Shown here: positions 16,217-24,743 of the stretch, in pieces
How positions within the stretch are numbered: position 1 is the first letter of the stretch
Layout of the letters: every line of letters begins with the position of its first letter
Assembly: GCA_016879935.1 (NCBI GenBank)
Contig: JAACJQ010000009.1
Location: 1-41,647, forward strand
Direction of reading: 5' to 3'
DNA from: Archangiaceae bacterium
GTDB lineage: Bacteria; Myxococcota; Myxococcia; Myxococcales; Myxococcaceae
DNA length: 41,647 nucleotides
Notes under the pieces: model-generated
Told to the model about the DNA's origin: nothing
Database searches by the model: none
Seen by the model: the letters and a program-made list of their open reading frames with translations, nothing else
Position numbers and translations under genes: made by a program

Positions 16217-16773
16217 GCGCGCCTCAGGTCGCGAATGCGAAGAAACAGAATCGGCAGCGAGCCGGCGATGGTGCCGATGGTGATGCCGTTGACGGCGCGC
16301 ATCGCCTCGGGGTCGTCGACGAGCTTCTTCGCCGCGCCCGCCCAGTACTCCTTCGTCGAACCGATGACGACGTACTGCGGGCCGGTGAGCACGAAGATCA
16401 TCACCAGCGTGAAGAGCGCGGCGACGGTGAGCGCGATCGCCCACGAGAGCTTGCTCTGCTGCACGAGGTGGCCGACGGCCAGCGCTCCGGCGAAGCCGAA
16501 CGCGAGCATGATGACGAAGAACGCGAGGTACGTCGGCACCAGTGGCACGTTCGTCGTGTCCATCAGGTACACGTACATCCAGTCGGTGCGAATGAAGTAC
16601 ATCCACCCGACGGCGAGCCCGTAGACGACCGCCCACGCGGCGCCGAACGTCGCTGCCTTCCACACCTCGACCGCGCCGGACTTTCGAATCAGCTTCGTGC
16701 TGAGCAGCGCGATGATCGTGCCCGCGAGGAACGTCGTGGGCGGGTCGAGCAGAATGGTCGCGAGCGGCAGCAT
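16213..16773 (-). CDS. Polytopic membrane protein of unknown function
   Basis: A 186-residue protein with about five hydrophobic spans: residues about 2-24, 43-62, 83-103, 112-133 and 160-178. No catalytic motif or known family was recognised. Its stop overlaps the start of the TerB-like gene by four bases, so the two are probably translated together and may form one membrane complex. ATG at 16773 directly precedes the first span. Confidence 0.65.
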   Translation of the reverse strand: MLPLATILLDPPTTFLAGTIIALLSTKLIRKSGAVEVWKAATFGAAWAVVYGLAVGWMYFIRTDWMYVYLMDTTNVPLVPTYLAFFVIMLAFGFAGALAVGHLVQQSKLSWAIALTVAALFTLVMIFVLTGPQYVVIGSTKEYWAGAAKKLVDDPEAMRAVNGITIGTIAGSLPILFLRIRDLRRA

Positions 16774-16815
16774 GGTGCGCGAGCTAGCGACGGCTGAAGG
16801 CCAACGTCAACCGAC

Positions 16816-18990
16816 TCATCGCACCAACGGAACGATCAGCCCGCCGTAGACCGAGCGCACCCGCCCGAGGAACGTGGAGAGGAACGAGGCCCGCGCCGCG
16901 AGATCGGCCGAGACCGACGGCGTCACTCCGCGAATCGTCGTGACCTGCGCGGCGAGATCGAGCGGGTGGGTCTGCACCACGCCGCGGCCGACGAGCGAGC
17001 GCGCCTCACCCTTCAGCCTGAAGATCTCGACGAAGAGCGTTCGCGTGTCGTGCCAGAGATCGGGGCCGGGGTCGTCTTCGATGCGCTTGTGCCCGAGGCA
17101 CAGAAACCGCTCTCCGTTCACCGCAGTGGCGACGAACTCGTGCTGCATGCGCTGGCCGCCGGGCGCGTCGATGAAGAGCTGGAATCGGCCCCGCGCCACC
17201 GAGAGCGCTTCGGTCGAGAGCAGCGGGCACCGCAGGGTTCCCACCGACGCGGCGAAGACGTCGGCCCGCTGCGCGAGCGCTTCGACCGAAGGCCACTCCA
17301 CGGTGAGCAGAAACGAGAACGGCGAGGCGTCGGGCGGCTCGGGCGAAGGCGCAGGCTCGAGCGCGGCCGTGGGGCTCAGCCAGCCCGTCATTCGCTCCGT
17401 GAAGCAGACGCCCGTCACCGGCTCGACGCGGTCGGGCTGACGGGCAGCGGGGGTCTTCCCGGCCGTGGCGATGATGTTCGACGCACACCGCTCGGCCAGC
17501 GCGGCGATCGTCCACAACGGGTTGGTGCCGAGCGACCCCTGAAAGACCGAGCCGTCACAGACGAAGAGGCCCTCGTGCACCTCGTCGGAGTCGCCCACGA
17601 ACACCCGATGCTGGTGATCAATCACCGCTTCTCTTCCGCTCGCACCCATCGCGCAGCCACCGAGCGGGTGCGTGGTGATGAGCGGCGCGCCTGGAAGCCA
17701 GCGCCAGGCCGGATTCGGCCGGTGCTTTCCGCCCAGCCTCAGCGCGATTCGCGAGAGCTGCTCGTCGACGGCGCGTGCCATCTGCTCCCGCCCGACGTGG
17801 GGCCAGTCGAGCTCGAGCCGCCCGTCACGAACGAGGAGCCGGCCTGCGCCACGATCGCCAGCCGTGACCGACCACGCGACGACGCGCCGATTCGACCCCG
17901 GCCCGAACGCTCCGGCGAGTCCACGCGCCATGAGGCTCAAGGGCCGCGGAATCGCGGTGTCTTGAATCACCATCGGCTGCTCGGTGTCGCGAAGGTCGAA
18001 CATGCCCACGAGCGTGGGGCCGACCTGGCCGCTCGCCCGCCGACTCGCTTCGCCAAGCGCGTTCATCTCGTCGGCCGTGCCCACGGTGAAACCCAGAATC
18101 GTGCCGTTGCCAGAGAAGCGCGTGCCCAGCGACGACGACACCGCGAGCCCACGTGCCCGCGAACGCCACAAGAGCTCGGTCGACCCGAGCGCACCGGCGG
18201 CCACGACGACGACGCCTGCCGTGACCCGCAGCGGTGTGTCTTCGAACCGCTCGCGCTTCAGCTCGTCGAACGAGACCTCGACCGCCCAGCGCCCATCGGC
18301 ACGAAACACACGGAGCACCTCGGCGCCCGGAAACACCTCGGCTCCGTGTCGCACCGCGAGCGGCAGGTAGTTCGTGTCGAGTGAACCTTTCGCGCCCACG
18401 TTGCAGCCGGTGATGCAGTTTCCGCAATGCGTACACGCCGCGAGTGGAATGCCCGCCGACGACTGGCCCGCCTCGTAGCTGACCGCCAGGGGCACGCGCT
18501 CGAAGGTGGCGTGCCCACTCTTCACGATGGCTTTGCTGCGGCCGAACACGTGCCGCGTCGGAACGGGCGCAGGCCGCAGCGTGGCGTTGGCCGTCTCGTA
18601 ACCAGCCTCGAGGGAGCGCGAGACCGCCTCTGGCAGTACCGACAGGCGCTTCGGCTTCAGCATCACGCCGGCGTTGATGAGCGACGTGCCACCGACGCCG
18701 ACGCCCGTGAGCGCGCCGAGGTGGGGGCCCAGATGAAACCGGTACAACGCGTCAGGGCGCCCGAGCCGGCCGAAGGGCAGCTGCGCGCTCGCCTGCCTGA
18801 GAAAGCCAGCCGCGCTCTCGGCGAAGTCGCCAGGCCGGTGCTCGCTGCCACGCTCGAGCACGCAGACGTCGAGCCCTGCTTCGGCGAGGCGCGCCGAGAC
18901 GACCGCGCCTCCATACCCGCTGCCGATGACGATGGCGTCGTAGTGGGCCTTCAACTCGACGGGACGACGAACCAGCGACTCACGCTTCAC
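16816..18990 (-). CDS. GMC-family FAD oxidoreductase (cholesterol-oxidase-like) with extra C-terminal domain
   Basis: A 724-residue flavoprotein from GTG 18990. The FAD Rossmann motif GSGYGG is at residues 23-28 with 'VLERG' closing the beta-alpha-beta unit. The GMC signature region 'LTGVGVGGTSLINAGVM' is at about 94-110, and the C-terminal substrate-domain end reads 'GSLGTNPLWTIAALAER'. A cysteine cluster CTHCGNCITGC is at 186-196, typical of the cholesterol-oxidase-like branch. About 200 residues follow the GMC core ('MTGWLSPTAAL...' onward), a beta-rich domain without a recognised name. The likely substrate is a sterol or other alcohol. There is no secretion signal. Its start overlaps the GH1 gene's end by 11 bases. 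Confidence 0.85.
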   Translation of the reverse strand: MKRESLVRRPVELKAHYDAIVIGSGYGGAVVSARLAEAGLDVCVLERGSEHRPGDFAESAAGFLRQASAQLPFGRLGRPDALYRFHLGPHLGALTGVGVGGTSLINAGVMLKPKRLSVLPEAVSRSLEAGYETANATLRPAPVPTRHVFGRSKAIVKSGHATFERVPLAVSYEAGQSSAGIPLAACTHCGNCITGCNVGAKGSLDTNYLPLAVRHGAEVFPGAEVLRVFRADGRWAVEVSFDELKRERFEDTPLRVTAGVVVVAAGALGSTELLWRSRARGLAVSSSLGTRFSGNGTILGFTVGTADEMNALGEASRRASGQVGPTLVGMFDLRDTEQPMVIQDTAIPRPLSLMARGLAGAFGPGSNRRVVAWSVTAGDRGAGRLLVRDGRLELDWPHVGREQMARAVDEQLSRIALRLGGKHRPNPAWRWLPGAPLITTHPLGGCAMGASGREAVIDHQHRVFVGDSDEVHEGLFVCDGSVFQGSLGTNPLWTIAALAERCASNIIATAGKTPAARQPDRVEPVTGVCFTERMTGWLSPTAALEPAPSPEPPDASPFSFLLTVEWPSVEALAQRADVFAASVGTLRCPLLSTEALSVARGRFQLFIDAPGGQRMQHEFVATAVNGERFLCLGHKRIEDDPGPDLWHDTRTLFVEIFRLKGEARSLVGRGVVQTHPLDLAAQVTTIRGVTPSVSADLAARASFLSTFLGRVRSVYGGLIVPLVR

Positions 18991-20278
18991 GACCAGGCTC
19001 CCCCAGAACTCTCGAACTCGCGACCTGACGAAAATACCCGCACGCGGGCGTCTCCGAGCGCTCCATCGTCTCGAAGTTCACCCGATACAGCCCGAACCGC
19101 GGCCCGTACGCCTCGAGCCACTCGAAGTTGTCCATCAGCGACCAGTGCAGGTAGTGCGTCACGTTCACGCCCTGCTGCCGGGCCAGCAACAATTCCTTCC
19201 AGTGGTCGTACAGGAATTGCGTGCGCCGCGCGCCCGACCGGTCGTCGAGGCCGTTCTCGGTCACCCACACGGGCAGGGGGTAGCGCTTCATCTGCTTGAG
19301 CACCCACCCGAAGCCCTCGGGGTAATACTCCCAGCCGATGTCGGTCAGCCCGCGCCGGTGCACGTCCTTGAACTGAAACGTGATGAAGGGCGCCCCCGCC
19401 ACGAACTTGAGGTGACTGCGTGTGTAGTAATTGATGCCAAGGAAGTCCTGGCTCTTCTCGGCGCCGTCGATGCGCGTCTTTCCTGCCGCGAGCCCGGGCA
19501 TCTGAATCGCCAGCGTGCCCGTCGTGAGCGCCTCGAGGAACGCGTGGTTGAAGTTGGCCTCGGCGAGGCGGGTGAGCGCCTGATCGATCGGGTGCCACCT
19601 TCGCTCGGGCGCGAAGACCTGCAGGTGCTGGCTGATGCCCATGGTGATGGGCCGGCCCTTCGCGCGGTCGAGGAAGGCCTGCCTGGCCAGCACGTGCGCT
19701 CGCACCATGTTCGCGTACGCCGCGTAGAGCTGTCGGCCGTCTTTCACGCCCGGCGGCATCACCCCCGCGAGGAAGCCGCCCATGAGGAACACGTTGGGCT
19801 CGTTGAGCGTGATGATGGCGGCGTCGATTCCCTCGAGCACCTCGGCACACTTGTCGACGTAGCGCTTCCACGCCGGCAGTGACGCGGGTGACGTCCACGG
19901 GCACTCGCCGTGAAACCACGATGGGTGGGTGAAGTGATGCAGCGTCACCACCGGGCGAATGCCAGCCTTCACGAGCGCCTCGGCCCGCGCGCGATAGCCA
20001 GCCCACGCCTCGTCGTTCCACACCCCGCGCTTCGGCTCGACCCGCGCCCACTCGATGCTGAACCGGTACGCGGTCGCGTTGAGGCGCTGCACGAGCGAGA
20101 TGTCGTCGAAGAAGCGCTCCCAGTGTTCGCACGCCCGCCCGCACCGCGCGGCCTTGTCGTGCAATCTTCCCTGCCGCTCCCAGTCGCTCCAGTCGTTCTC
20201 GATGCCGCCTTCGGTCTGGTACGCCGAGGTCGCCACGCCGAAGACGAAGTCGGGCGGGAAGGTGAGGAGTTCCGACAT
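18980..20278 (-). CDS. Glycoside hydrolase family 1 beta-glucosidase
   Basis: About 432 residues from ATG 20278 ('MSELLTFPPDFVFGVATSAYQTEG', the GH1 N-terminal signature). The frame stays open further upstream but without family similarity. The acid/base glutamate is in TLNEP (Glu160) and the nucleophile in VTENG (Glu341), with the usual spacing. 'YRFSIEWARVEP' and the C-terminal 'HWSLMDNFEWLEAYGPRFGLY' are also canonical. It has no signal peptide, so it hydrolyses imported beta-glucosides or related disaccharides in the cytoplasm by a retaining mechanism. It overlaps the GMC oxidoreductase start by 11 bases, suggesting a joint transcript, possibly for a glycoside aglycone pathway (inference). 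Confidence 0.93.
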   Translation of the reverse strand: MSELLTFPPDFVFGVATSAYQTEGGIENDWSDWERQGRLHDKAARCGRACEHWERFFDDISLVQRLNATAYRFSIEWARVEPKRGVWNDEAWAGYRARAEALVKAGIRPVVTLHHFTHPSWFHGECPWTSPASLPAWKRYVDKCAEVLEGIDAAIITLNEPNVFLMGGFLAGVMPPGVKDGRQLYAAYANMVRAHVLARQAFLDRAKGRPITMGISQHLQVFAPERRWHPIDQALTRLAEANFNHAFLEALTTGTLAIQMPGLAAGKTRIDGAEKSQDFLGINYYTRSHLKFVAGAPFITFQFKDVHRRGLTDIGWEYYPEGFGWVLKQMKRYPLPVWVTENGLDDRSGARRTQFLYDHWKELLLARQQGVNVTHYLHWSLMDNFEWLEAYGPRFGLYRVNFETMERSETPACGYFRQVASSRVLGEPGREA

Positions 20279-20435
20279 GCGCGGGCCCTTACTCCACGGC
20301 CAGGTGTCACGCGTGGGTGACGTCGCGGCTTCGAACGATCGCTGCGCTCCACTGCCACCTCGAGATGTCAGGTCTTCAGACCGCTCGGTCATGGAATTCG
20401 GCGACTTGGACGCTGGCATGGAAGCGGCAGAAACA

Positions 20436-22085
20436 ATGACCATGCGGACACGATTCCTGGTCGGGGTGCTTTTCGTCGGGTGCAGCGGACAGGTCGGTGA
20501 GGTGACTGCAGACGCGCCGGTGCGGTTCGCGCTCGAAGAGGCAGCGGAGCAGTCACAGGTGCCGGTCTCGGTGCTGGCTGGCGTCGGCTTCTTCGGCATG
20601 CAGTTGACGATGAACGGTGAGGCACCACTGCTGACCAATGACGTGGCGACGCGCGCCGCGACGCTGAGTGGGCTCGAGGTGAGAGACGTTCAGTCGACGC
20701 TCCGTGGCCAGCTCATCGGCATCGCCGCGCTGTTGCGTTCCTTGCGCGATCAACGCCTCACCTCGACCGGCACCACCGCCAGCGACGACGTCGTCATCTC
20801 GTGGTTTCAAGACGTGCGGGCCCTGCGCACGGCGATTCACGACGACGGCGACGAGGTCTCGACGCACTTCGCTCACGGCGTCTTCGGCCTCGTCGAGAGC
20901 GGCCTCGACGTCACGCTCGGCTCGGAGCACCTCGTGCTGTCGCCAGTCGAGCTCGGCCCCGATGCGCCTCGCGTCAGCGTGAAGCAGGGCCTCGCGGTTC
21001 CCGGAGCGCCGCTGCCCATCGAGTACATGCCCGGCAGCCCCAATTGGTCCGAGCGCTACGGCACGCCAATCGATCGCATCGTCATTCACACCACCGAAGG
21101 CCAGGGCTCGGGGAACATCTCGTACCTGCTGTCGAACACCCGGCAGGTCTCGGCCCACTACCTCGTCATGCGCAGCGGAGCCGTGTACCAGTTCGTGCCC
21201 GAAGAGAAGAAGGCATGGCACGCGGGCTGTTGGAACTCGCGGTCGGTCGGCATCGAACACGAAGGCTTCGCGTCGAACCGCAATCCCTATACAGGCGCGG
21301 CCGTGCCGTTCACCGATGCGACGTATCAGAGCAGCGCCCGCCTCGTGTCGTGGATTGCGGACAAGTGGGGCGTGCCGAAAGACCGCGCGCACATCGTCGG
21401 TCACGGCGATGCCGAGTTGAAAAATTGCAACGACCACACCGACCCCGGCCCATATTGGGACTGGAATCGCTACCTCGCGCTCGTGAATCAGGGCAACCCG
21501 GCCGACTCGAACCCGAAGGGCTTCGTCGACGCGACCACCTGCGACGTGGTGGCGGGGTGGACGTGTGACCCCGACGACCTCTCGCGGCCGCTCGACGTGC
21601 ATGTCTACGCGAGCGGCGTGATGGTGGCGGCGGGGCAGGCGAACGTCACCCGTGAACCTGCAGTCGCCGCCGCCTGTGGTGGCCATGCAGCCCACGGCTT
21701 CCGAATCGCGCTCCCCGAGTCGCTGCGTGATGGCCAGGCGCGAAACGTCATCGCCTATGCCATCAACCTCGGCCGCGGCAGTGGCAACCCGCCGCTCGGT
21801 GGTGGGGCCATCACCTGCCAGCCGCTGCCTGCACACCCGACCGGCCGGCCGCTCCTCGGAGGCGTCACGCCACTCACCGCCGGTCTTCGCTATACACCCA
21901 TCGTCCCCGTTCGAACCCTCGACACCCGCTCGTCGTTTGGTGTGCTGGCTGCAGGGCAATCATTGTCACTCGGCGTTGCCGGAGTTCCCGCCAATGCCTC
22001 TGCGGTCGCGCTCAATCTGGCTGTCGTCACGCCTGGCGCTGCCGGGTACGCCGTGTTTGGGCCCTCGAGCGGCTCGTCGAGCTGA
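20436..22085 (+). CDS. Lipoprotein N-acetylmuramoyl-L-alanine amidase, frame ends early by frameshift
   Basis: About 549 residues from ATG 20436, chosen because it begins the signal peptide 'MTMRTRFLVGVLFVGC' (acylated Cys at 16); upstream ATGs at 20391 and 20418 add a charged lead. Residues about 40-190 are a helical, unassigned N-terminal domain. Residues about 205-350 are an Amidase_2/PGRP domain: 'DRIVIHTTEG' (zinc His218), 'GHGD' (His323) and 'HTDPGPYWDW' (Asp336), spaced as in AmpD-type zinc amidases. It would cleave the stem peptide from muramic acid in peptidoglycan. From about residue 485 a beta-rich repeat with 'VRTLDTR' begins but is cut by a TGA at 22083-22085. The next frame continues the same repeat. 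Confidence 0.8.
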   Translation: MTMRTRFLVGVLFVGCSGQVGEVTADAPVRFALEEAAEQSQVPVSVLAGVGFFGMQLTMNGEAPLLTNDVATRAATLSGLEVRDVQSTLRGQLIGIAALLRSLRDQRLTSTGTTASDDVVISWFQDVRALRTAIHDDGDEVSTHFAHGVFGLVESGLDVTLGSEHLVLSPVELGPDAPRVSVKQGLAVPGAPLPIEYMPGSPNWSERYGTPIDRIVIHTTEGQGSGNISYLLSNTRQVSAHYLVMRSGAVYQFVPEEKKAWHAGCWNSRSVGIEHEGFASNRNPYTGAAVPFTDATYQSSARLVSWIADKWGVPKDRAHIVGHGDAELKNCNDHTDPGPYWDWNRYLALVNQGNPADSNPKGFVDATTCDVVAGWTCDPDDLSRPLDVHVYASGVMVAAGQANVTREPAVAAACGGHAAHGFRIALPESLRDGQARNVIAYAINLGRGSGNPPLGGGAITCQPLPAHPTGRPLLGGVTPLTAGLRYTPIVPVRTLDTRSSFGVLAAGQSLSLGVAGVPANASAVALNLAVVTPGAAGYAVFGPSSGSSS

Positions 22086-22891
22086 ACTTCGCTGCGGGCG
22101 AGGTCGTGTCGGGCGCGACGTGGGCAGCGATTCCCGGTGCGCGGCTGGCGGTGACGACCTCGGCGCCCACCCATCTGGTCGCCGACGTCACCGGCTACTT
22201 CTCGTCGTCTGGCGCGGGGCTCGTTCCCGCTGCGTACCGCCGCGCGCTCGATTCCCGCCAGTCCACCGCGCTCGCCGCAGGTCAGGAGCTTCGCGTCGAC
22301 GTCTCGGGGCTCGTCCCCGCTGGCGCCCTCGCGGCGATGGTGAACGTCACCGCGACCGAGCCCCAGACTGCCGGCTGGCTCGCGGCGTACCCGTGCGGGG
22401 CCTGGGGCGGCACGTCGTCGGTGAACTTCGCTGCCGGCCAGACGGTGGCCACGCACTCGACCGTTCCAGTGAGCGCCGGAGCGTTCTGCGTTCGCAGCTC
22501 GACCACCACCCACGTCGTCATCGACGTCGGGTCGGCCTTCGTGAATGGCCAGGGCTCGACCTTCACCAGCGTCGCGCCGTCGCGCCTGCTCGACACGCGC
22601 CGCGCCGACAGCGCCCTCGCCGGCCGCCTCGAAGCAGGGAAGGAGTATCGCTTGCCGCTCGAGCCGCTCGCCGCGTCAGCCGTGTCGCTCACCCTCACCG
22701 TCGCTGCGCCGGCAGGCCCGGGTTTTCTCTCGGCCGGCCCCTGCGGAACGCTCGGCAACCACTCGAACCTGAACTTCTCGGCAGATGGCGCCCGCGCGAA
22801 TCAGGCCGTGCTGCCGCTCGCAGGTGGGGTCTGTGTGATGTCCTCCGCGGCCGCCGATCTCGTCGTCGATCTGACCGGCGTCTTTCCCTGA
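22082..22891 (+). pseudogene. C-terminal repeat region of the amidase, detached by a -1 frameshift
   Basis: The frame shifted by one base relative to the amidase continues with 'ELNFAAGEVVSGATW', which completes the first beta-repeat. It then carries two further copies. Each copy has R.LD(T/S)R near its start, a 'V..NVTAT/LTVAAP' strand, 'SV/NLNFSA' and a 'VVIDVG/VVDLTG' ending. These LDTR-type repeats occur in extracellular enzymes of actinobacteria and myxobacteria and probably bind cell wall or glycans (inference). Without the frameshift the full protein would be about 818 residues. A later GTG at 22106 is the only plausible independent start, and there is no ribosome binding site. Confidence 0.75.
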
Positions 22892-23377
22892 TCAGAGGCC
22901 GATGATCTGCGCTCGCCGCTCTCGCTCTGCGGCCTCGAGTCGGGCTGCCTCGTCGAAGAGCCGCGCGTGACGAAAGACGGTCGCTGCGTCGAGCAGTCGG
23001 TGATCGCGCTCCAGCCGCCGCCCCAGCTCGGCCGGCCCCTCGAGCTCGTCGAGGTCGGGGAACAGCTGACGCCGCAGCGACTCGGCCAGGCTCACCGCGA
23101 GGTCTCCCGGGTCATAGCCTTCACGCACCGTGATGAGCTCGTAGCTGAGCTGCGCCGGGAGCAGCCCCTCGAAGCGGCACGACGCGATCATCCAGAATGA
23201 CTTCTGCTCGAGGTACCGGCTCCGGTTGACCGAGAACGACAACAGATCGGTGAGTGGTGGCCGCGCACGCGTGAAACGACTCCGCTCACGGCTGAAGCCG
23301 CGACTGCGAATGAAGCGCGCGAGGCCGCTGCCCAGCACCTGCTTCAGAATCGTGCTGCCGTGAGGGAGCGTCGACAT
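22892..23377 (-). CDS. DUF4304-like hypothetical protein
   Basis: A 161-residue soluble protein. Residues 8-75 have the shape of a DUF4304-type domain: 'LKQVLGSGLARFIRSRGFSRERSRFTR' followed by a strand with 'LLSFSVNRSRYLEQKSFWMIAS', resembling 'full-length gene product / N-terminal RGF' patterns of that family. The remainder is helical with 'RQLFPDLDELEGPAELGRRLE'. The assignment is tentative and the family has no known function. It converges on the amidase repeat region: TGA at 22889-22891 is followed directly by this gene's stop at 22892-22894. Confidence 0.5.
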   Translation of the reverse strand: MSTLPHGSTILKQVLGSGLARFIRSRGFSRERSRFTRARPPLTDLLSFSVNRSRYLEQKSFWMIASCRFEGLLPAQLSYELITVREGYDPGDLAVSLAESLRRQLFPDLDELEGPAELGRRLERDHRLLDAATVFRHARLFDEAARLEAAERERRAQIIGL

Positions 23378-23436
23378 GCGCGCACTCTCGCGCGCCGGTC
23401 TGACATCGGGCTTCGGTGATCAGTCTGATCAGCCGC

Positions 23437-24009
23437 TTACTTCGCGGGCGCGGTCTCGGCCTTCCGCTTCACCGCTTTCAACGCCGCCAGCACGCTGCCG
23501 ACGTTCACGCCGACCGTCACCGTCTGCGTCTCGTCTTCGACCGCCTGTGCGATGCCCGAGAAGTTCTTCGCGGCGAGCGTGTGCGTGAGCAGCGTCTTCC
23601 CACCCGGCGCGGCCTCGACCTTCCAGAACCAGCGGCTGCCCTTGAGATCGCCGCTCACCCACGTGCCGGTGATCTCCTTCGCCGCATGATCGGGCGTGTA
23701 CCGAACGACGTAGTCGGTATCGGGCCCCGGCACCTCGATGGTGACGTGCAGGTCGACGTCCTTCTCGGTGCGGCGTTTCACTTCGCTCTCGGTCACCTTG
23801 GGGAGGAAGTTCTTGTACTCCTCGAACTTCGTGATCAGCGCCCACGCCTGCTCGGGGGGCGCGTTCACCAGGATGAAGCCCGTCGCCTGGCCGAACTTGC
23901 CGCCCTTGCCCTCCTCGACGAGCACGAGCGGCCCCTTCTCGAGCTGCGGCGCGAGATCGATCTGAGAGAGCACCATCACCAGAACGGTACAGAGCATGCG
24001 CGACGGCAT
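23437..24009 (-). CDS. Exported SRPBCC (START/polyketide-cyclase-like) domain protein
   Basis: A 190-residue protein with a short hydrophobic N-terminus ('MLCTVLVMVLSQIDLA') that may be a signal peptide. Residues about 38-180 have the helix-grip pattern of the SRPBCC superfamily: 'VNAPPEQAWALITKFEEYKNFLPKV', alternating strands with 'VDLHVTIEVPG' and 'GSRWFWKVEAAPGGKTLLTHTL', then a long C-terminal helix. Members bind hydrophobic ligands such as lipids or quinones. The ligand is unknown. It follows larB after 32 bases in the same direction. Confidence 0.7.
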   Translation of the reverse strand: MPSRMLCTVLVMVLSQIDLAPQLEKGPLVLVEEGKGGKFGQATGFILVNAPPEQAWALITKFEEYKNFLPKVTESEVKRRTEKDVDLHVTIEVPGPDTDYVVRYTPDHAAKEITGTWVSGDLKGSRWFWKVEAAPGGKTLLTHTLAAKNFSGIAQAVEDETQTVTVGVNVGSVLAALKAVKRKAETAPAK

Positions 24010-24041
24010 AGCCGGGCCGGCCGCTCAGGCGATAGGGCCGG

Positions 24042-24704
24042 TCACTTCTTGTCGATGGCGTTGAGTACGCGAATCGCCGCGCACGCTGCGCCGTAGCCGT
24101 TGTCGATGTTGAGCACCGTCACGCCCGGCGAACACGAAGCCAGCATCGCGTTGAGCGCGCTGTGGCCGCCCTCCGCGACGCCGTAGCCGTTCGACGTGGG
24201 CACCGCGATGACGACGCTGCCCACGAGCCCACCGACGACGGTTGGCAACGCCGCGTCCATTCCCGCGACGACGATGACGACCGGGTGCTGCTTGATGGCT
24301 TCGGCGCGCTCGAGCAGCCGCCACAAACCAGCCACGCCGACGTCGTAGAAGGGGCTCGTCTCGTGGCCGTAGTAGCGCGCCGAGCGGGCGATCTCGCGGA
24401 AGACGTGGGCGTCACTCGTGCCTGCCGCGACGATGGCGATGCGGGCGGGCTTCGCGGGTCGCAGGGCTCCGAAGTACGCGGTTCGCGAGACGGGCTCGTA
24501 GTCGATGGCTGCGCGGTGCTCGGCCGTCAGCCCCTCGAGCTGGAGCTGCGAGAGCCGCGTGAGCAGCAGCGAGGCACCCTTCGCCTTCGCGCGATCGAGA
24601 ATGCCGTTGAGCTGCTCGACCGTCTTTCCCTGGCTGAAGATGGCCTCTTCGAAGCCGATGCGCTCGGTGCGCTGGAAGTCGAGGGTGATCTCGGAGTCCG
24701 CCAT
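24042..24704 (-). CDS. larB: Nickel-pincer cofactor biosynthesis protein LarB
   Basis: A 220-residue protein. The C-terminal 130 residues carry the PurE/AIR-carboxylase-like core of LarB: 'ARIAIVAAGTSDAHVFREIA', 'VVAGMDAALPTVVGGLVGSVVIAVPTS' and 'VLNIDNGYGAA'. LarB carboxylates and hydrolyses nicotinic acid adenine dinucleotide in the first step of making the nickel-pincer nucleotide used by lactate racemase and related epimerases. LarC and LarE, needed for the later sulfur-transfer and nickel-insertion steps, are not in the window. The ATG at 24704 precedes the conserved N-terminus. Confidence 0.9.
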   Translation of the reverse strand: MADSEITLDFQRTERIGFEEAIFSQGKTVEQLNGILDRAKAKGASLLLTRLSQLQLEGLTAEHRAAIDYEPVSRTAYFGALRPAKPARIAIVAAGTSDAHVFREIARSARYYGHETSPFYDVGVAGLWRLLERAEAIKQHPVVIVVAGMDAALPTVVGGLVGSVVIAVPTSNGYGVAEGGHSALNAMLASCSPGVTVLNIDNGYGAACAAIRVLNAIDKK

Positions 24705-24743
24705 GGGCGCGGCTCTATCGGCGGAGCCGCCGTCGCGCCAGTC

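Noticed and set aside
24017-24041. A CCGGCC/GGCCGG inverted repeat between larB and the SRPBCC gene
   Set aside because: The stem is only six bases in GC-rich sequence with no T-run, so it is likely chance.
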